Shown here: positions 34,410-45,899 of the stretch, in pieces
How positions within the stretch are numbered: position 1 is the stretch's first letter
Layout: every line of letters begins with the position of its first letter
Assembly (NCBI GenBank): GCA_007922225.1
Contig: ML679974.1
Span: forward strand, 2,965,105 to 3,029,104
From: Emydura subglobosa
Lineage: Eukaryota; Chordata; Testudines; Chelidae
DNA length: 64,000 nucleotides
Reading direction: 5' to 3'
The notes under the pieces: generated by a model
Database searches by the model: none
The model's input: the letters and a program-made list of their open reading frames with translations, nothing else
What the model was told of the DNA's origin: nothing
Made by a program: the position numbers and the translations under genes

Positions 34410-36457
34410 ATGCCCGGATCACCTGGCTTTAAGCCCTGAGCTGCTTGCAGCAAGGCTTTTCCAGTTAGTGACCCTCACAATCGCTGCCTCAAGTGCCTGG
34501 GAGAGTGGCACCGGAGGGAGAAGTGTAAGATTTGTACAGCTTTCAAGCCTAGGACTCAGAAATAGCGGGACATTAGACTGAAAGCTATTTTGATGGACGT
34601 GGCGCTTCGACCGGCCTCCTAGCTGCCTCGTTCTACTTCAGCACCGAACGTCTCCTCGGTGCAGAGCGCACCACCGGCACCGGAGTCGAGTTGGCACAGG
34701 GAGGCATCTCTGGTGCCGAAGAAAAATAGGCGGCAGCACACAGAGAGCGCTCACTCCCCTGCACTACCGATACGGGTGGGGTTGAGTGTGGAGGTGCACC
34801 AGCCATGGCCTGTAGAGCTTGCTCCGGTGCCTGCATCTCTGAGCAAGGAGCCTCCCCCGATTCTCGGGGGTGGTGGAGTGCCCCTGCAGGTGCCATCGAC
34901 AGCAGAGGCTTGTCAGGCGGCAAGAGCCCTGATGGCCTTGCCCATGCCTTCGCCCCCCCCCCCTCTGCCGAGGGAGAGAGGGCCGGTGATCTGGGGCAAA
35001 CCTACGCTGGGTCCCCCAAAAGGCTGGTTGAGACCCCCGACAAGGGTGGAAGGGTCTCCCGCACAACGGTCACCGAGGGTAGAGCAAGGAAGCTCCCCTC
35101 TCAGCTCCGAGTCCCGTTCGTCGAGCAGTTCCTCCTCGCGATACTGAGGTCGGTCCCCGATGCCGGAGGCAACTCAGAGAAGGTGGTGCTGCTCGAGCAC
35201 TGCCTCGCAGCACAGGGACAGCTCATGCTCCCAGTCCCCGTCACCGAGCCGTTCGTCCAGGCGGCACCGGACCCAGTCACCGGCGAGGAGTCTGTCACCG
35301 AAGGGCTCGCCCACCTCAATGCGTCGCAGATCCCAGTCTTCAAAGTTGGGTTCGGCACCACGAGGCTCCCGACGGCACCGTTCCCATTGCCCTTGGGGCA
35401 AGCGGCAGTCGTTGGTGCTGAGGCGACAGACCTCCACCTCAAGCTCCTCGGAGCGCGCCTCCTCGCGTCGGCACCGTCTGCAGAGGTGGCGGCGATCTTC
35501 TTCTGCCTCCTCGGACTCATCAAGGGGTCGGTCCCCGGTGCGGAGTGGCAAGGGTTGGAGCTGGTCTCGGCACCGCCGCTTCAGTGACTCCGGGTCCTGG
35601 AAAAGCAAGGATGCTCAAGGGCCCAGCTAACCCCACCAGGAGGCTCATCAGCCGGTGCCGATGCCACTCCTGGGTTGGCCCCAGGGACCCTGGAAATGGC
35701 CCTATTGGTGGATTTGGAGGGTTCACATGGGACAGGGGACAGTGTCCGTCCCATCCTCAGGGGTGCTGTCGGGGACCCCCGCACCAGACACAGAATGTAA
35801 GGGCCATTCCTCGGATGAGGAATCGGACCCAGAGGAGGGACCCTCCACAGGGCCACCCCCTCACCAAGGGGACGAGCACCCACAGTCGTCCTCCTCCTCC
35901 CCAGATGAAGCAGCCTCCAGGGACCACAGAGCGCCACTGAGAGACTTCAGTGCACACCAGGAGCTGCTGAAAAGGGTGGTCTCTAACCTGAACCTGGAGG
36001 TCAGGGAACTATCAGAGGAGGAGGATCCCCTTTTCAGTATACTGGGGGCAGAGGGCCCATCAAAGGTGGCCCTGCCAGTCCATGATAGAGTCCTTAAGCT
36101 TGCTAAGGCCCAGTGGCAAACCCCTGTCTCGGTCGCCCCTACATCCAGGGCGCCGAAAAGAAATATTATGTCCCTGCTGAAGGGTTCGAGTTCCTCTTTA
36201 CACACTCAGCCCCGGGAACCCTGGTGGTGGATGTGGCCAATCAGAGGGACAGGCAGGAGTATCAAGATTCCACTCCCAAAAACAAGAAAAACAAAAATAT
36301 GAACTTGTTTGGGAGAAAAGTTTATTCGACTGGGGCATTGCAGTTCAGGATTTCTAACCACCAGGCTCTCCTGGGCAGGTATAACTTTAATCTCTGGAAC
36401 TCCCTCAGGTGGTTTGCTGAGGCGTTGCCCCAGGAGCAGGCAGTGGACTTCACCACG
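34410..36457 (+). pseudogene. DIRS ORF1 (gag-like, SR-rich), copy 1, continues at 37401
   Basis: It starts at ATG 34410 (MPGSPGFKP) but a stop follows at once. The downstream frame keeps NRCLKCLGEWHRREKCKIC, a zinc-knuckle-like Cys/His cluster better preserved in copy 2. At about 35080-35630 the frame is dominated by Ser and Arg (SRSSSSSSSRY, SPSPSRSSRRHRTQSPARS). An acidic part follows (SDEESDPEEGPST, 35800s), then AEKKYYVPAEGFEFLFTH (from about 36150) after a frameshift, and FAEALPQEQAVDFTT (to 36457). A CR1 insertion interrupts it; across the insertion the frame resumes as [10 protein letters not shown] (37396 on) and runs to about 37640 with [12 protein letters not shown]. Role in RNA binding/particle formation is inferred from family position. 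Confidence 0.75.
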
Positions 36458-37400
36458 ATCATAGAATCACAGAGTTGGAAGGGACCTCAGGAGGTCATCT
36501 AGTCCAACCCCCTGCTCAAAGCAGGACTAACCAGGACTAACCCCAGCTAAATAATTCTAGCCAGGGCTTTGTCAAGCAGCTTAAAAACCTCCAAATATGG
36601 AGATTCCACCACCTCCCTAGGCAACCCATTCCAGTGCTTCACCACCCTCCTAGTGAAAAACTTTTTCCTAATGTCCAACCTAGACCTCCCCCACTGCAAC
36701 TTGAGACCATTGCTCCTTGTTCTGTCAACTGCCACCACTGAGAACAGCCTAGCTCCATCCTCCCTGGAACCCCCTTTCAGGTAGTTAAAGGCTGCTATCA
36801 AATCCCCCCTTATTCTTCTCTTCTGCAGACTAAACAAGCCTAGTTCCCTCAGCCTTGCCTCAAAAGTCTTGTGCTCCAGCCCCCTAATCATTTTTGTTGC
36901 CCTCCGCTGGACTCTCTCCAACTTCTCCACATCCTTTTTGTAGTGGGGGGCCCAAAACTGGACACAATACTCCAAATGTGGCCCCACCAATGCCGAATAG
37001 AGGGGAATAATCACTTCCCGCGATCTGCTGGCAATGCTCCTGTTAATGCAGCCCAATATGCTATTAGCCTTCTTGACAACCAGGGCACGCTGCTGACTCA
37101 TATCCAGCTTCTTATCCACTGTAACCCCCAGATCCTTTTCTGCAGAGCTGCTGCCTAGCTCATCGGTCCCCAGTCTGTAGCTGTGCATGGGATTCTTCCA
37201 TCCTAAGTGCAGGACTCTGCACTTGTCCTTGTTGAACCTCATCAGATTTCTTTTGGCCCAATCCTCCAGTTTGTTTAGGTCTCTCTGTATCCTATCCCTA
37301 CCTTCCAGGGTATCTACCACTCCCCCTAGCTTAGTGTCATCTGCAAACTTGCTGAGGGTGCAATTTACCCCGTCTTCCAGGTCATTAAGGAGGGGATCAT
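36457..37400 (-). mobile_element. CR1 LINE fragment inside DIRS ORF1, with GATCAT at both borders
   Basis: A 5'-truncated CR1 on the minus strand, 3' end at about 36463 (ATCATAGAATCACAGAG is the reverse complement of the usual CR1 tail). GATCAT at 36457-36462 and again at 37395-37400 marks the target site. The minus frame from about 37437 to 36547 (296 codons, of which the first dozen or so come from DIRS sequence) is uninterrupted. It includes [14 protein letters not shown] with both catalytic Asp, [27 protein letters not shown] and [18 protein letters not shown]. This long intact frame makes it the youngest-looking CR1 here. It still lacks the N-terminal RT and the endonuclease. Confidence 0.9.
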
Positions 37401-38034
37401 CGAGGAAGGGATCACTGTGGCTGGGGCGGCACTCCAAACCGCCGGTGACGCTGCAGACACGGCAAGCAGGGCTATGGCCTCTGCTATCGCCATGCAGCGG
37501 TGTTCGTGGCTGCAGTCCTCGGGGCTTTCACAAGAAGTGCAGCAGTAGATTCAGGACCTCCCCTTTGATGGGTCAGGCCTGTTTTCAGACAAAACTGATG
37601 AGAAGCTGCATGGCCTTAAGGATTTGCGGGCCACCCCAAGCCTTGAGACGTCAGTCAAGGCCCCAGGCACCGCAACAACCTAGGCCGTCACCTAGGCCCT
37701 TTCAGCATAATAGGGGCAGAGACAGAAACAGGGGGTTTGGACGGTGTAGCCGGCCCCCTAGTTCATCCTCAGCCACCCAGCAAGGGCCCTCCAAAAGTTC
37801 AGGCAATAGAAAAGGACAATTTTGATGGTGCGCCCAAGGGTGGCACCTCTGCCATCTCCCTGGATCCATCCTGTCCTTTTCTAGACAGACTAAAGCCCTT
37901 CTACGAAGAATGGGCAACATTACATCAGATCGCTGGGTCCTCGGAATAGTCCTCCGAGGATACGCCCTACAGCTCACATCCCGCCCACTAAACAACCCTC
38001 CCCCCCCTTCAAGGACCCCTCTCACGAGCAATTC

Positions 38035-38570
38035 CTCTTGCAGGAGGTAATCACCCTCCTTGACCTGGGGGTGGTGGAAGTGGTTCCCCGGAACGAAATA
38101 GGGAGAGGATTCTACTCCAGATACTTCCTCATCCCCAAGACGAAGGGGGGCCTGAGGCCCGTATTAGACCTGCGCCACCTAAACAAATTCATCAAGTGGA
38201 TCAGGTTCCACATGGTCTCCCTAGCCTCCATTATCCCTGCTCTGGATCCAGGAGATTGGTATGCCGCCCTCGATCTGAAGGATTTCCATGTATCTATCCT
38301 TCCCAGCCACAGGCGCTTCCTTTGATTTATGGTGGCTGGTTCCCATTACCAATTTACGGCCTTGCCTTTTGGCCTCTCAACCACCCCCAGGGTATTCACC
38401 AAGTGCATGGTGGTAGTGGCTGCCCACCTGAGGCACAGGGGGTAAAGATTTTCCCCTACCTGGACGACTGGCTAATCAAGGGCAGGTCCAGGTCCAAAGT
38501 ACAGGACAGTGTAGCCCTCACCTGTGCCACTTGCAGCAGGTTGGGCCTGCTCATAAACTAGCAGAAATCA
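38035..38570 (+). pseudogene. DIRS reverse transcriptase, copy 1
   Basis: The open piece 38038-38325 reads QEVITLLDLGVVEVVP, GFYSRYFLIPKTKGGLRPVL, DLRHLNKFI and ALDLKDFHVSILPSHRRFL. It ends in TGA (38323-38325), most simply a C-to-T change of an Arg codon. After it GSHYQFTALPFGLSTTPRVF continues. Following a frameshift, PYLDDWLIKGRS appears with the catalytic YLDDW at 38457-38471, both Asp kept. RT copies the element RNA into DNA. With one stop and at least one frameshift this copy cannot make it. Confidence 0.85.
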
Positions 38571-39330
38571 ACTCTATCCCTGGTGCAGCGTATAGAGTTC
38601 ATTGGGGCCACCCTGAAAATGTCCCAGGCCAGAGCCTTCCTCCCGCAACTGTGGTTCGAGGCTATGGCTGCAATTATCACCCAGCTGCACCGGTGTCCCA
38701 CGACAACAGCCAGGCACTGCCTACAGCTGTTGGGACACATGGCGGCCTGCACATATGAAGTGCAGCTAGCTCGCTCAGGCCTCTCCACACATGGTTAGCC
38801 TTGGCGAATGTGCCAAGGAAACACCCCCTGAAAAGGATGGTCACAGTTCCCCTGTCAGTCCTAGCCTCCCTGAATTGGTGGAGGATCCCCGGGGCAGTGT
38901 TGAGGGGCGTTCCCTTCAGGGATCTGGCTCTCTCAGTCATCCTGATCTCAGATGCCTCGGACGTGGGGTGGGGAGCCCACATCAGTGCCGACCTGGGCAC
39001 CTAGGGGCTCTGTTCGGAGGGGGAGAGGCGCTTCCACATCAATGTAAAAGAACTCAGGGCAGTCAGACTGGCATGCAAGGTGTTCCTCAGGTTCCTGATG
39101 GGCAGTGTGGTGCAGGTCCTGACGGACAATACCACAGCCATGTTTTATATCAACAGGTGGGAGGAGAGGGGTCACGCTCCTTGGCTGTCTGCTAGGAAGC
39201 CATCTGCCTGTGGGACTTTGCAGTGAGGCACGACTTCTGCTTGTCCGTCTCTCACCCTCTGTGGGTGAGGAATGACGAGGCAGATCGCCTAAGCAGGTCG
39301 TTTCTACCCTGCCATGGCGGGTCGTTGCAC
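38571..39330 (+). pseudogene. DIRS RNase H region, copy 1
   Basis: Reading frame pieces include EFIGATLKMSQARAFLPQLW, then SVLASLNWWRIPGAVLRGVP, LISDASDVGWGAH (about 38940-38985), NVKELRAVRLACKVFLRF and VLTDNTTAMFYINR (about 39117-39155). The SDAS, ELRAV and TDNTTA motifs hold three expected acidic residues of an RNase H fold. Stops after GAHISADLGT and after NRW show decay. It follows the RT and would remove RNA during cDNA synthesis. Confidence 0.75.
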
Positions 39331-39849
39331 CTGGAGGTAGTGACTTCCATCTTCCACAAGTGGAGTGTTCCCTAACTGGACCTGTTCGCGTTGTCCTGGA
39401 ACAAAAAGAAGTACCCGAGATTTTGCTCGCTCTGGGGTCGCGAGTTGGGCTCTATATCCGACGTGTTCCTCATCGAGTGGAAGGGGACCCTCATGTGCAT
39501 GTTCCCCCCCTATTCCGCTCTTGCCCAAGGTCCTCTTGAAAATCAAGAGGGACAGGGCAGACATGATACTCATCGCCCTGGCGTGACTGAGACAGCATAG
39601 GTTCTCCATGCTGATGGACCTGTCAATCACACCACCAGTGGAGCTCCAGAGACGACACCTGCTGTCCCAGGACCATGGTCGAGCCTGCTCGAACTGGACT
39701 CCCTGCACCTCACGGCCTGGAGGCTCTGTGGCTGACGGAGGGAGAGAGAGCCTGCTCGGCGCAGGTCCAACAAATTCTGTTGGACAGCAGAAACACGACC
39801 TGTATTGAAGGTTAACGGGCCAAGTGGAGGCGGTTTACCTGCTAAGCGG
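39331..39849 (+). other. DIRS copy 1, linker between RNase H and recombinase
   Basis: Homologous to 48190-48680 of copy 2; contains LDLFALSWNKKKYPRFCSLW-like sequence (39376-39440) in broken frames. Copy 2 reads the same motif at about 48219. No separate function assigned. Confidence 0.6.
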
Positions 39850-40790
39850 AGTCCCAGGGTGTGCCGCCAAGTCTCCCTCCTATCCAGGCAATCCTGGAGA
39901 ACCTGCTCCAGTTAAAACTCCAGGGTCTGGCACTGGTCTCCCTGAAGGTCCACCTGGGGGCCATCTTGGCTTTCCATCAGCCGCTAGAGGGGAAATCCCT
40001 GTTCTCCCACCCCATGTTGGTCAGGTTCCTCAAGGGGGTGGAGAGGCTCTATCCGGAAGTCCGTGACCCAGTGCCTCCCTGGGATCTCAACCTGGTCCTC
40101 TCTAGACTTACGGGGCCTCCCTTTGAGCCCATGGCTTCATGCCCTCTGCTCGTCCTCTCATGGAAGATAGCTTCCTGGTGGCCATTACCTCAGCTAGGAA
40201 GGTCTCCGAGATTAGAGCTTTGACCTCGGAGCCCCCCTACACCATGTTCTATAAGGATAAGGTGCAGTTGAGACCCCACCCAGCCTTCTTGCCCAAGGTG
40301 GTCTCCCAGTTTCATGATAACCAAGATTCCTCCCCGTGTTTTTTCCCAAACCACATGGTTCGGAGGAGGAGCAGAGATGGCACTCGCTGGATGTGAGATG
40401 AGCCCTGGCCTATTACATCGATAGGACAAAGTCATTCTGGAAGTCGACGCAGCTCTTCGTTGCAGTGGTGGACCGAAAGAAAGGATCACCTGTCTCCACC
40501 CAGCGCATCTCCACGTGGATCACCTCCTGCATCAAGTGCTGCTACAAGCAGGCGAATGTGCCACTTCTGGGTGTCATCACAGCGTACTCAACCAGAGCTC
40601 AGGCCTCGTCTGCAGTCTTCCTGGAGAGGGTGCCCCTGCAGGACATCTGCAAAGCCGCCACCTGGTCGTCAATGCACACTTTCGCGTCTCACTATGCCAT
40701 CGTGCAACAGGCAAGAGGGAACGCAAGATTTGGCAGAGCCATGCTGAGGGCAGCTCACTGGAAACTCCTACTCACCTCCAGGGTATTGCT
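39850..40790 (+). pseudogene. DIRS tyrosine recombinase, copy 1
   Basis: The first open part (39861-40223) has LEPAP/LENLLQLKLQGLALVSL, FLKGVERLYPEVRDPVPPWD and PFEPMASCPLLVLSWKIAS. A frameshift leads to AITSARKVSEIRALTSEPPY with the box I Arg, then KDKVQLRPHPAFLPKVVSQF. A third part (from 40465) carries STRAQASSAVFLERVPLQDI and TFASHYAIV with the nucleophile Tyr at 40693-40695. The HxxR motif reads YSTR (40585-40596), so its His is lost. This enzyme class recombines the circular intermediate into the genome. It is inactive by frameshifts and by the HxxR change. Confidence 0.85.
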
Positions 40791-40798
40791 TTTTAGTC

Positions 40799-40899
40799 AC
40801 CTATATTGGAATGGATATGAGCAATCATTTGAAGTAGAAAACAGGGTTATTTACCAGTAACTATTGTTCTTCGAGATGTGTTGCTCATATCCATTCCAC
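40799..40899 (+). repeat. DIRS internal complementary region, copy 1
   Basis: The left half (GGAATGGATATGAGCAATCA, then TTTGAAGTAG) is the reverse complement of the outer left terminus. The right half (CAGTAACTATTGTTCTTCGA, then GATGTGTTGCTCATATCC) is the reverse complement of the outer right terminus. Together they equal a joined right-to-left end, with AAACAGGGTT at the join. In DIRS biology this region templates completion of the circle. Confidence 0.85.
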
Positions 40900-40914
40900 A
40901 CCCAACCCTCCATC

Positions 40915-41134
40915 CCCACTGTTGGAGTTGGCAGAAAGAAGGGACTGATTGGCTGTAGGGTCAGCGGTGCCTTATATACCGGGGCATGTGTGCGGCACTC
41001 CAGGGGGTTCCAGAGCCAACCCTACCGGGTCTGCTAAGGGGAAAAATGTTCTGGGAACCCGTGCATGGTGGCGTTGGAATGGACATGAGCAACACATCTC
41101 GAAGAACAACTGTTACTGATAAGTAACCCTGTTT
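40915..41134 (+). repeat. DIRS copy 1, right inverted terminal repeat
   Basis: Inverted relative to 34064-34280. It contains AGAAAGAAGGGACTGATTGG, CTACCGGGTCTGCTAAGGGG's counterpart near 41020-41045, and ends CTCGAAGAACAACTGTTACT followed by AAGTAACCCTGTT. Confidence 0.8.
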
Positions 41135-43690
41135 TTCTGCACATGAATGTTGTAATACTGTGCAATATGTTGTTCCTATCTGAGCCCTTTAAGAGAAGAG
41201 GAGGTTATTCGGAATTTGATCTGAAGGTACATCCTCAATTAAAATATGAGACTTTGGCCTGAAATGTTTTTGACCTGATATTGTTAAAAGTAACTGTGCT
41301 TTGCACAGAAATGGGAACAGAAAATGATTTTAAAGTAGGTAAATGTGGTTGCAGAACTACAAAATGGGATATCAACATATGTGGAAAGAGTTAACTATTC
41401 TGAACTTCATTTTTAAAAAAAAGATTAGATTTCAGATTGGCTGTGTCCCTTAAGTAGTTGTTAACACAAACCAACTAACTTCTGCTGGCAATGCACTTTT
41501 AATTTTTTTAAATTAGAAATTGGCGATATAGTGGGACAGATTTTTCTGAGAAGTTACACTGCAAATCCACTATATTGTTAATTGGGAAAATGATCTGCAT
41601 TAGCCTTGAAATTCTCTCAATTGCTCCCTTCCTTTTGAAAGAATGGACTTAATGTTTCAGGACCAACAATTTTGTTTTGAGTGTTTTCTAATTTGTAGAA
41701 TATCATCACTCAGTGTTGGGATGATTATTTCTCATTGACTTTGCTTTCATTTGTAATCTAGAAGGCAAGCTTTGGCAGCTTTTCTCCATAGTCTGTTAAA
41801 GCTAGAGAAGAGAGTCATTTTCCCAGGGAAGTCTGCCGTGGTTTCTTTGCAAAACACACAAGAATTCTTGGGTCATTTAAGTTAAAAGTGGTAGTTAAAG
41901 TAAAAGTTAAAAGTGAACTCAATCCTTTTTGTGAAATATTTTAAGTAGTTTAGGTTTTAACCATCATACTAGTTTTAAATGACCACTCAGAGTATTCAAA
42001 CTGAGCAATGGTGAATTGCTAGCCTTCTGGTGTAATAGTGAATTTTTGGTGTCATTATGTAAGCTGATCTTTGTCTATTCACAGAACTTTTCTGAAATTA
42101 TATGCACACATTGTGCCAATGGGCTCCTTGGAGATGTTAACGATGTTTTAATTGAGGTTCTTGCATTCTTTCTGTAGGCATCTGATAGTTTTATATGAGG
42201 TGTCAAGTTAAAAATATTGAAGTTTAAAATGAAATTGTAATTAGAATGTGAGAAAGTGTGTGTGTGTGAGTGGGGGCTGGGAAGGAGGGGGGAGAATGGG
42301 GAATAGGCTATGCTTTACTTTAAACCTTTTCATATCTTGTTACACCCTTCTGTTGCTGCTTCTGCTACAAACAAATCTGTTCACCTCCTCTCCCCATGTA
42401 AATTACTCACAGGAGTGGTTCTTCCATTTACATCACTTCTGAATTTGGCAACTTGTATTCAGCTGTTACCTAGTGTTATGCTCATTCAGAAACAGTTGCA
42501 TTTCAGTGTTGGATGAAATTATTATTCTATATTGTTGCTTATAAACACTTTGATGTTCTTCAGGATGTAAACATGCCCATAAAAATGCAAGGAACTATTT
42601 AAAAAAGATGACATTCACAAAGTCCAGCTCAATTTAGACTCATTTTTAAACAGATGTTATACTACCCCATAATTTGTCTTTTGATGATACAATGAAGTCA
42701 GTCAGAATAGTTTAGCGATTATCTAGAACAATGCCATTTTTGACAGTCAGTCATAATGTATATGTTCTGTTAAACTGAAATGGTGTTGTACATGATATAC
42801 CGTAATACAAATGTGTGTAGTGAGATTGGAGGGCAATAAAGTATCAGTTTATTGTCCTGGGTTCTGAAAAGGATCTGAACTTTCCTTTATTTAGAGGCTT
42901 CTTTCAGCTTGTTAAATTACTTGTAGTATGATGGAAAGCTGGCTTGTGCTATTCCACAAATCACCATAGGATGAGTATAAAAACAAATCAACAAAGAGAA
43001 AACAGTTTTGTATTTTTAAACATAAAAAATCCAGTGAAATGTAATATTTCAGAAGAAAGATAAGGAAGTTGTGTGATCTTGAAAAGATAAATGTGAACAT
43101 TTTGTGTTCTCACAGATGTGACATGTATGCCAAGAAAAGGGCAGACGAATCTTGTTCAACTTACTCCTGTCTGCAGTTTGTAATACTTTCAGTAAAGGCA
43201 CTGAGAAGATGGAATTGCTTTAACACAGAATTTTGGTCAGACAAGTTAAAAAGCATGCTGTCCAGTACACACAAGTCCATATTACAAATGATATTGCAGG
43301 AGAAGACAAACCACCTTGTATGACATTCATATTTAGAATACATTTTTTGAATGGGAAGATAACTGAAAACTCCTGAACTGGAAGCACAAGTATACTTTAC
43401 ATTGGGCTGTGATTTATGCCATGTGGTTAGCCAAAAGAAAGCAATTTTACAGCTTCCCATGCAGTATTTTCCTTCGTGACAAACTCTTTCCTTATATTTG
43501 TCATATTATGCTTCCTTACCATTTTTTAAAAGACTTTGTTGTCTTGTTCCTCAGGCTCCGAGGCTATTTTAACTCATTCAAAGTGCTGTTTTAGTTTAGC
43601 TGTGTGATGATAGGCTCTACATATAATATCAGGAGTTTTATGATTCCAGTTAAGGCTGTCTTTATATCTCATGTGTATGGATATGATTTT
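41135..43690. other. Intron without a recognised gene
   Basis: A/T-rich. A short TG microsatellite lies near 42255-42268. The frame at 43069-43323 has an upstream TTCTCACAG, but neither a donor nor a family match supports an exon. Confidence 0.5.
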
Positions 43691-43870
43691 GCCACAGTAA
43701 AACTAGGCAAAATTCACAGAGCAGTCATGGTAAAAATGTAAAAAATCAGCGTATGGTCACAGTGGGGCTGAAGCCAAAGTGCGACCCCTGTCGCAGAGGG
43801 CCGAAGCCAAAGAAGTCACAGAGATCTGTTAAAATCATGGAATCTGTGATCTCTGTGACCAAATTGTATT
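43690..43870. repeat. GC-richer dispersed repeat with inverted ends
   Basis: TCACAGAGATC (about 43816) and GATCTCTGTGA (about 43849) form a short stem around TTAAAATCATGGAATC. GGGGCTGAAGCCAAAG and GGGCCGAAGCCAAAG repeat within it. Probably a MITE-like reptile repeat; name unknown. Confidence 0.4.
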
Positions 43871-45559
43871 CTTACTCATATGGTGTGGAGGGATATATGC
43901 ACATTTGAGAGATTTGTACAACATTTTTTTCATTCAGGTTAATTTACTAGATTTATGTAAAATTATATAATATTTTGAAGCTTCATAAAAATTGTATGTT
44001 GTCAGCATAAGAAAAATATATGTTTGGATTTCTTTGTAAATGTTGGATTAGAAGCAAGACAAGTGTTTTCAGTTCCTGACAAAGCACTCATTATCATCCA
44101 AGATTACTGCTAGAAATTTATTCATTTAATTAAAACACTGTTTAGGCCAGAATAGTTTAGATATATAAAAGATTACACTGTATTATTCTGTTCTGTTCTT
44201 GGGACATTTACCTTACAAGAGTAGCTTTCTGACCTGAAGATTTTTTTAAAACAATGTATGAGAAAATCAAAAGTTTACTAAAAGATGGAGCTAATTAAAT
44301 CATTCTCTCTCTACAGAGAGAGATATAATAATCAGAAGTAGATCATGCAGCTGACCACCCCCAAATTATGTGCAATAGATAACCAGTTTAACTTGTATTT
44401 CTTTAGCATGTAGTTTTGAGGATTTAAGTTGTTTTAGACTAACTTGCATTTACACTGATTTTTGCACTTAATAAAGCAAAAAAGAAACATTATAGTGTGA
44501 ATCATAGTAGCAAATTACAGCATGAATCACAGTAGCACATTTATATTTTTTTTCCAGTGGGTAATGGTTGAGAAAATTGGCAAAGCATAAAGAAACATAC
44601 GTTTCTAACCTGTCTGCCAAATTTGTCAATCTAATCTATTTAACAGTTTTCTAACCTCGTTTATTTTCAATTAACACTTTGGAAATTTATTTAAACAATG
44701 AGAGAGAGAATTCCAGTGAAGACAAAAAACAGACAAGGCCAATGTGTATTAGAGCAGAACTATCGTAGTATAATATGAGCAGAAAAGTGGAAGAGATTTT
44801 ATGGTCACTAGAATTTTTCATTCACTTGATTCTGTTGGAAAATATTAAAATAACAATATACAGTGGTATTACTGAGAGGGCATATACCATAATTAAGGAG
44901 CCATATTTCCCATACAGCAACAAATATGTAGTTCTGGGAGTTTTGTGGGAGAATTGGTTTTAAAACATGGACCAAAAAGTGGATTCCATTAATCCAGATT
45001 ATTAGTAGCTCAGAAGTCATACAGTGGTACTAAGATATCACTCAGGTCTTTAGATGTATATCACGTAATAGTAGGATGAATGCAAAAAATTACTTTGTTT
45101 TTTAATAATCTCAAAATGTAACAGAGATCTGCAAAAATTTCAGTTTTTCACGAGCTACGGCATTTCCCAACTTCAGTATTTTAAAGTATAGATTCAGACG
45201 TATATAGGATCTGAGAAACTGCACAGTATAAATCCAGTGTCTTTGATTATTCTTCATAAACCAAAAATCCAAGAGAGACTGTAGAGCCAAAGCATTGGCT
45301 GGTTTTATTTTATCTGTATAAACAACTACTGTGCACTAAAATTCTTGAAGAAGTAAAAAATCTTGTCTTTCAACATAACTTCCAAGAAACTATTTATGGA
45401 TAGGTAAAAATGAGTTTTGAAATACATCTGTACTCAATAAAAAGGCCAAAATCTGCATCAGATATTTATTTGTATCATACTGTTGCCAAATGGAAAGTAA
45501 AGTAATGAAAAGCTGAGAAATGTGTTCCTAAGATATAAGATAATGCCAAAAGCTTACCT
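43871..45559. other. Intron without a recognised gene
   Basis: A/T-rich sequence between the two DIRS copies. GTGAATCATAGTAGCA and ATGAATCACAGTAGCA form a local direct repeat near 44500-44540. No exon supported. Confidence 0.5.
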
Positions 45560-45775
45560 GTTCATCTTCGAGTGATTGCTCATGTCCATTCCAATATAAG
45601 TGAGTGCACACCATCATGTGTGGGTTCCCGGAACTTTTTTCCCCCCTTAGCAGACCCCGTAGGGTCTGGTGCCCCCTGGAGTCCTGCGCGCATGCTGCAG
45701 TATATGAGGCACTGCTGACCCTATGGCCCCTTAGTTCCTTCTTTCCGCCCGTGACGGTTGCTGGAACGACTCTTG
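45560..45775 (+). repeat. DIRS copy 2, left inverted terminal repeat
   Basis: ATCTTCGAGTGATTGCTCAT, CCTTAGCAGACCCCGTAGGG and TATATGAGGCACTGCTGACC parallel copy 1 and are complementary to 49765-49978. Confidence 0.8.
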
Positions 45776-45899
45776 CTCTTTGCAAGTACCATTCCCCTTA
45801 TTGAACTTTTGTTGTTATTGCCTTAGTTAGTTAAGTAGTTGTTAAGTAGAGTTAGTTAGAATAGATTAGAAGCCCTCAAGGGCTTTGGGTGGCTGGGCT

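Larger units (their letters stand above)
34064..41134 (+). mobile_element. DIRS retrotransposon, near full-length, copy 1 (with nested CR1)
   Basis: Tyrosine-recombinase retrotransposon of about 7.1 kb, 6.1 kb without the CR1 at 36457-37400. GTT is present at both ends (34064-34066 and 41131-41133). Inverted terminal repeats of about 210 bp, ORF1, RT, RNase H, recombinase and an internal complementary region are all present in the order usual for DIRS. Elements of this class replicate through a circle and integrate with their recombinase, leaving no long target duplication. Stops and frameshifts break every gene. It lies in the same orientation as SNX29. Confidence 0.9.

Noticed and set aside
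35101..35608. Minus-strand 140-144-codon frames
   Set aside because: Antisense shadows of the SR-rich DIRS ORF1; skewed codon composition keeps both strands open.
43069..43323. Possible host exon after TTCTCACAG
   Set aside because: No donor in a fitting place, no protein family seen, and the phase needed by SNX29 is already satisfied by the three exons.
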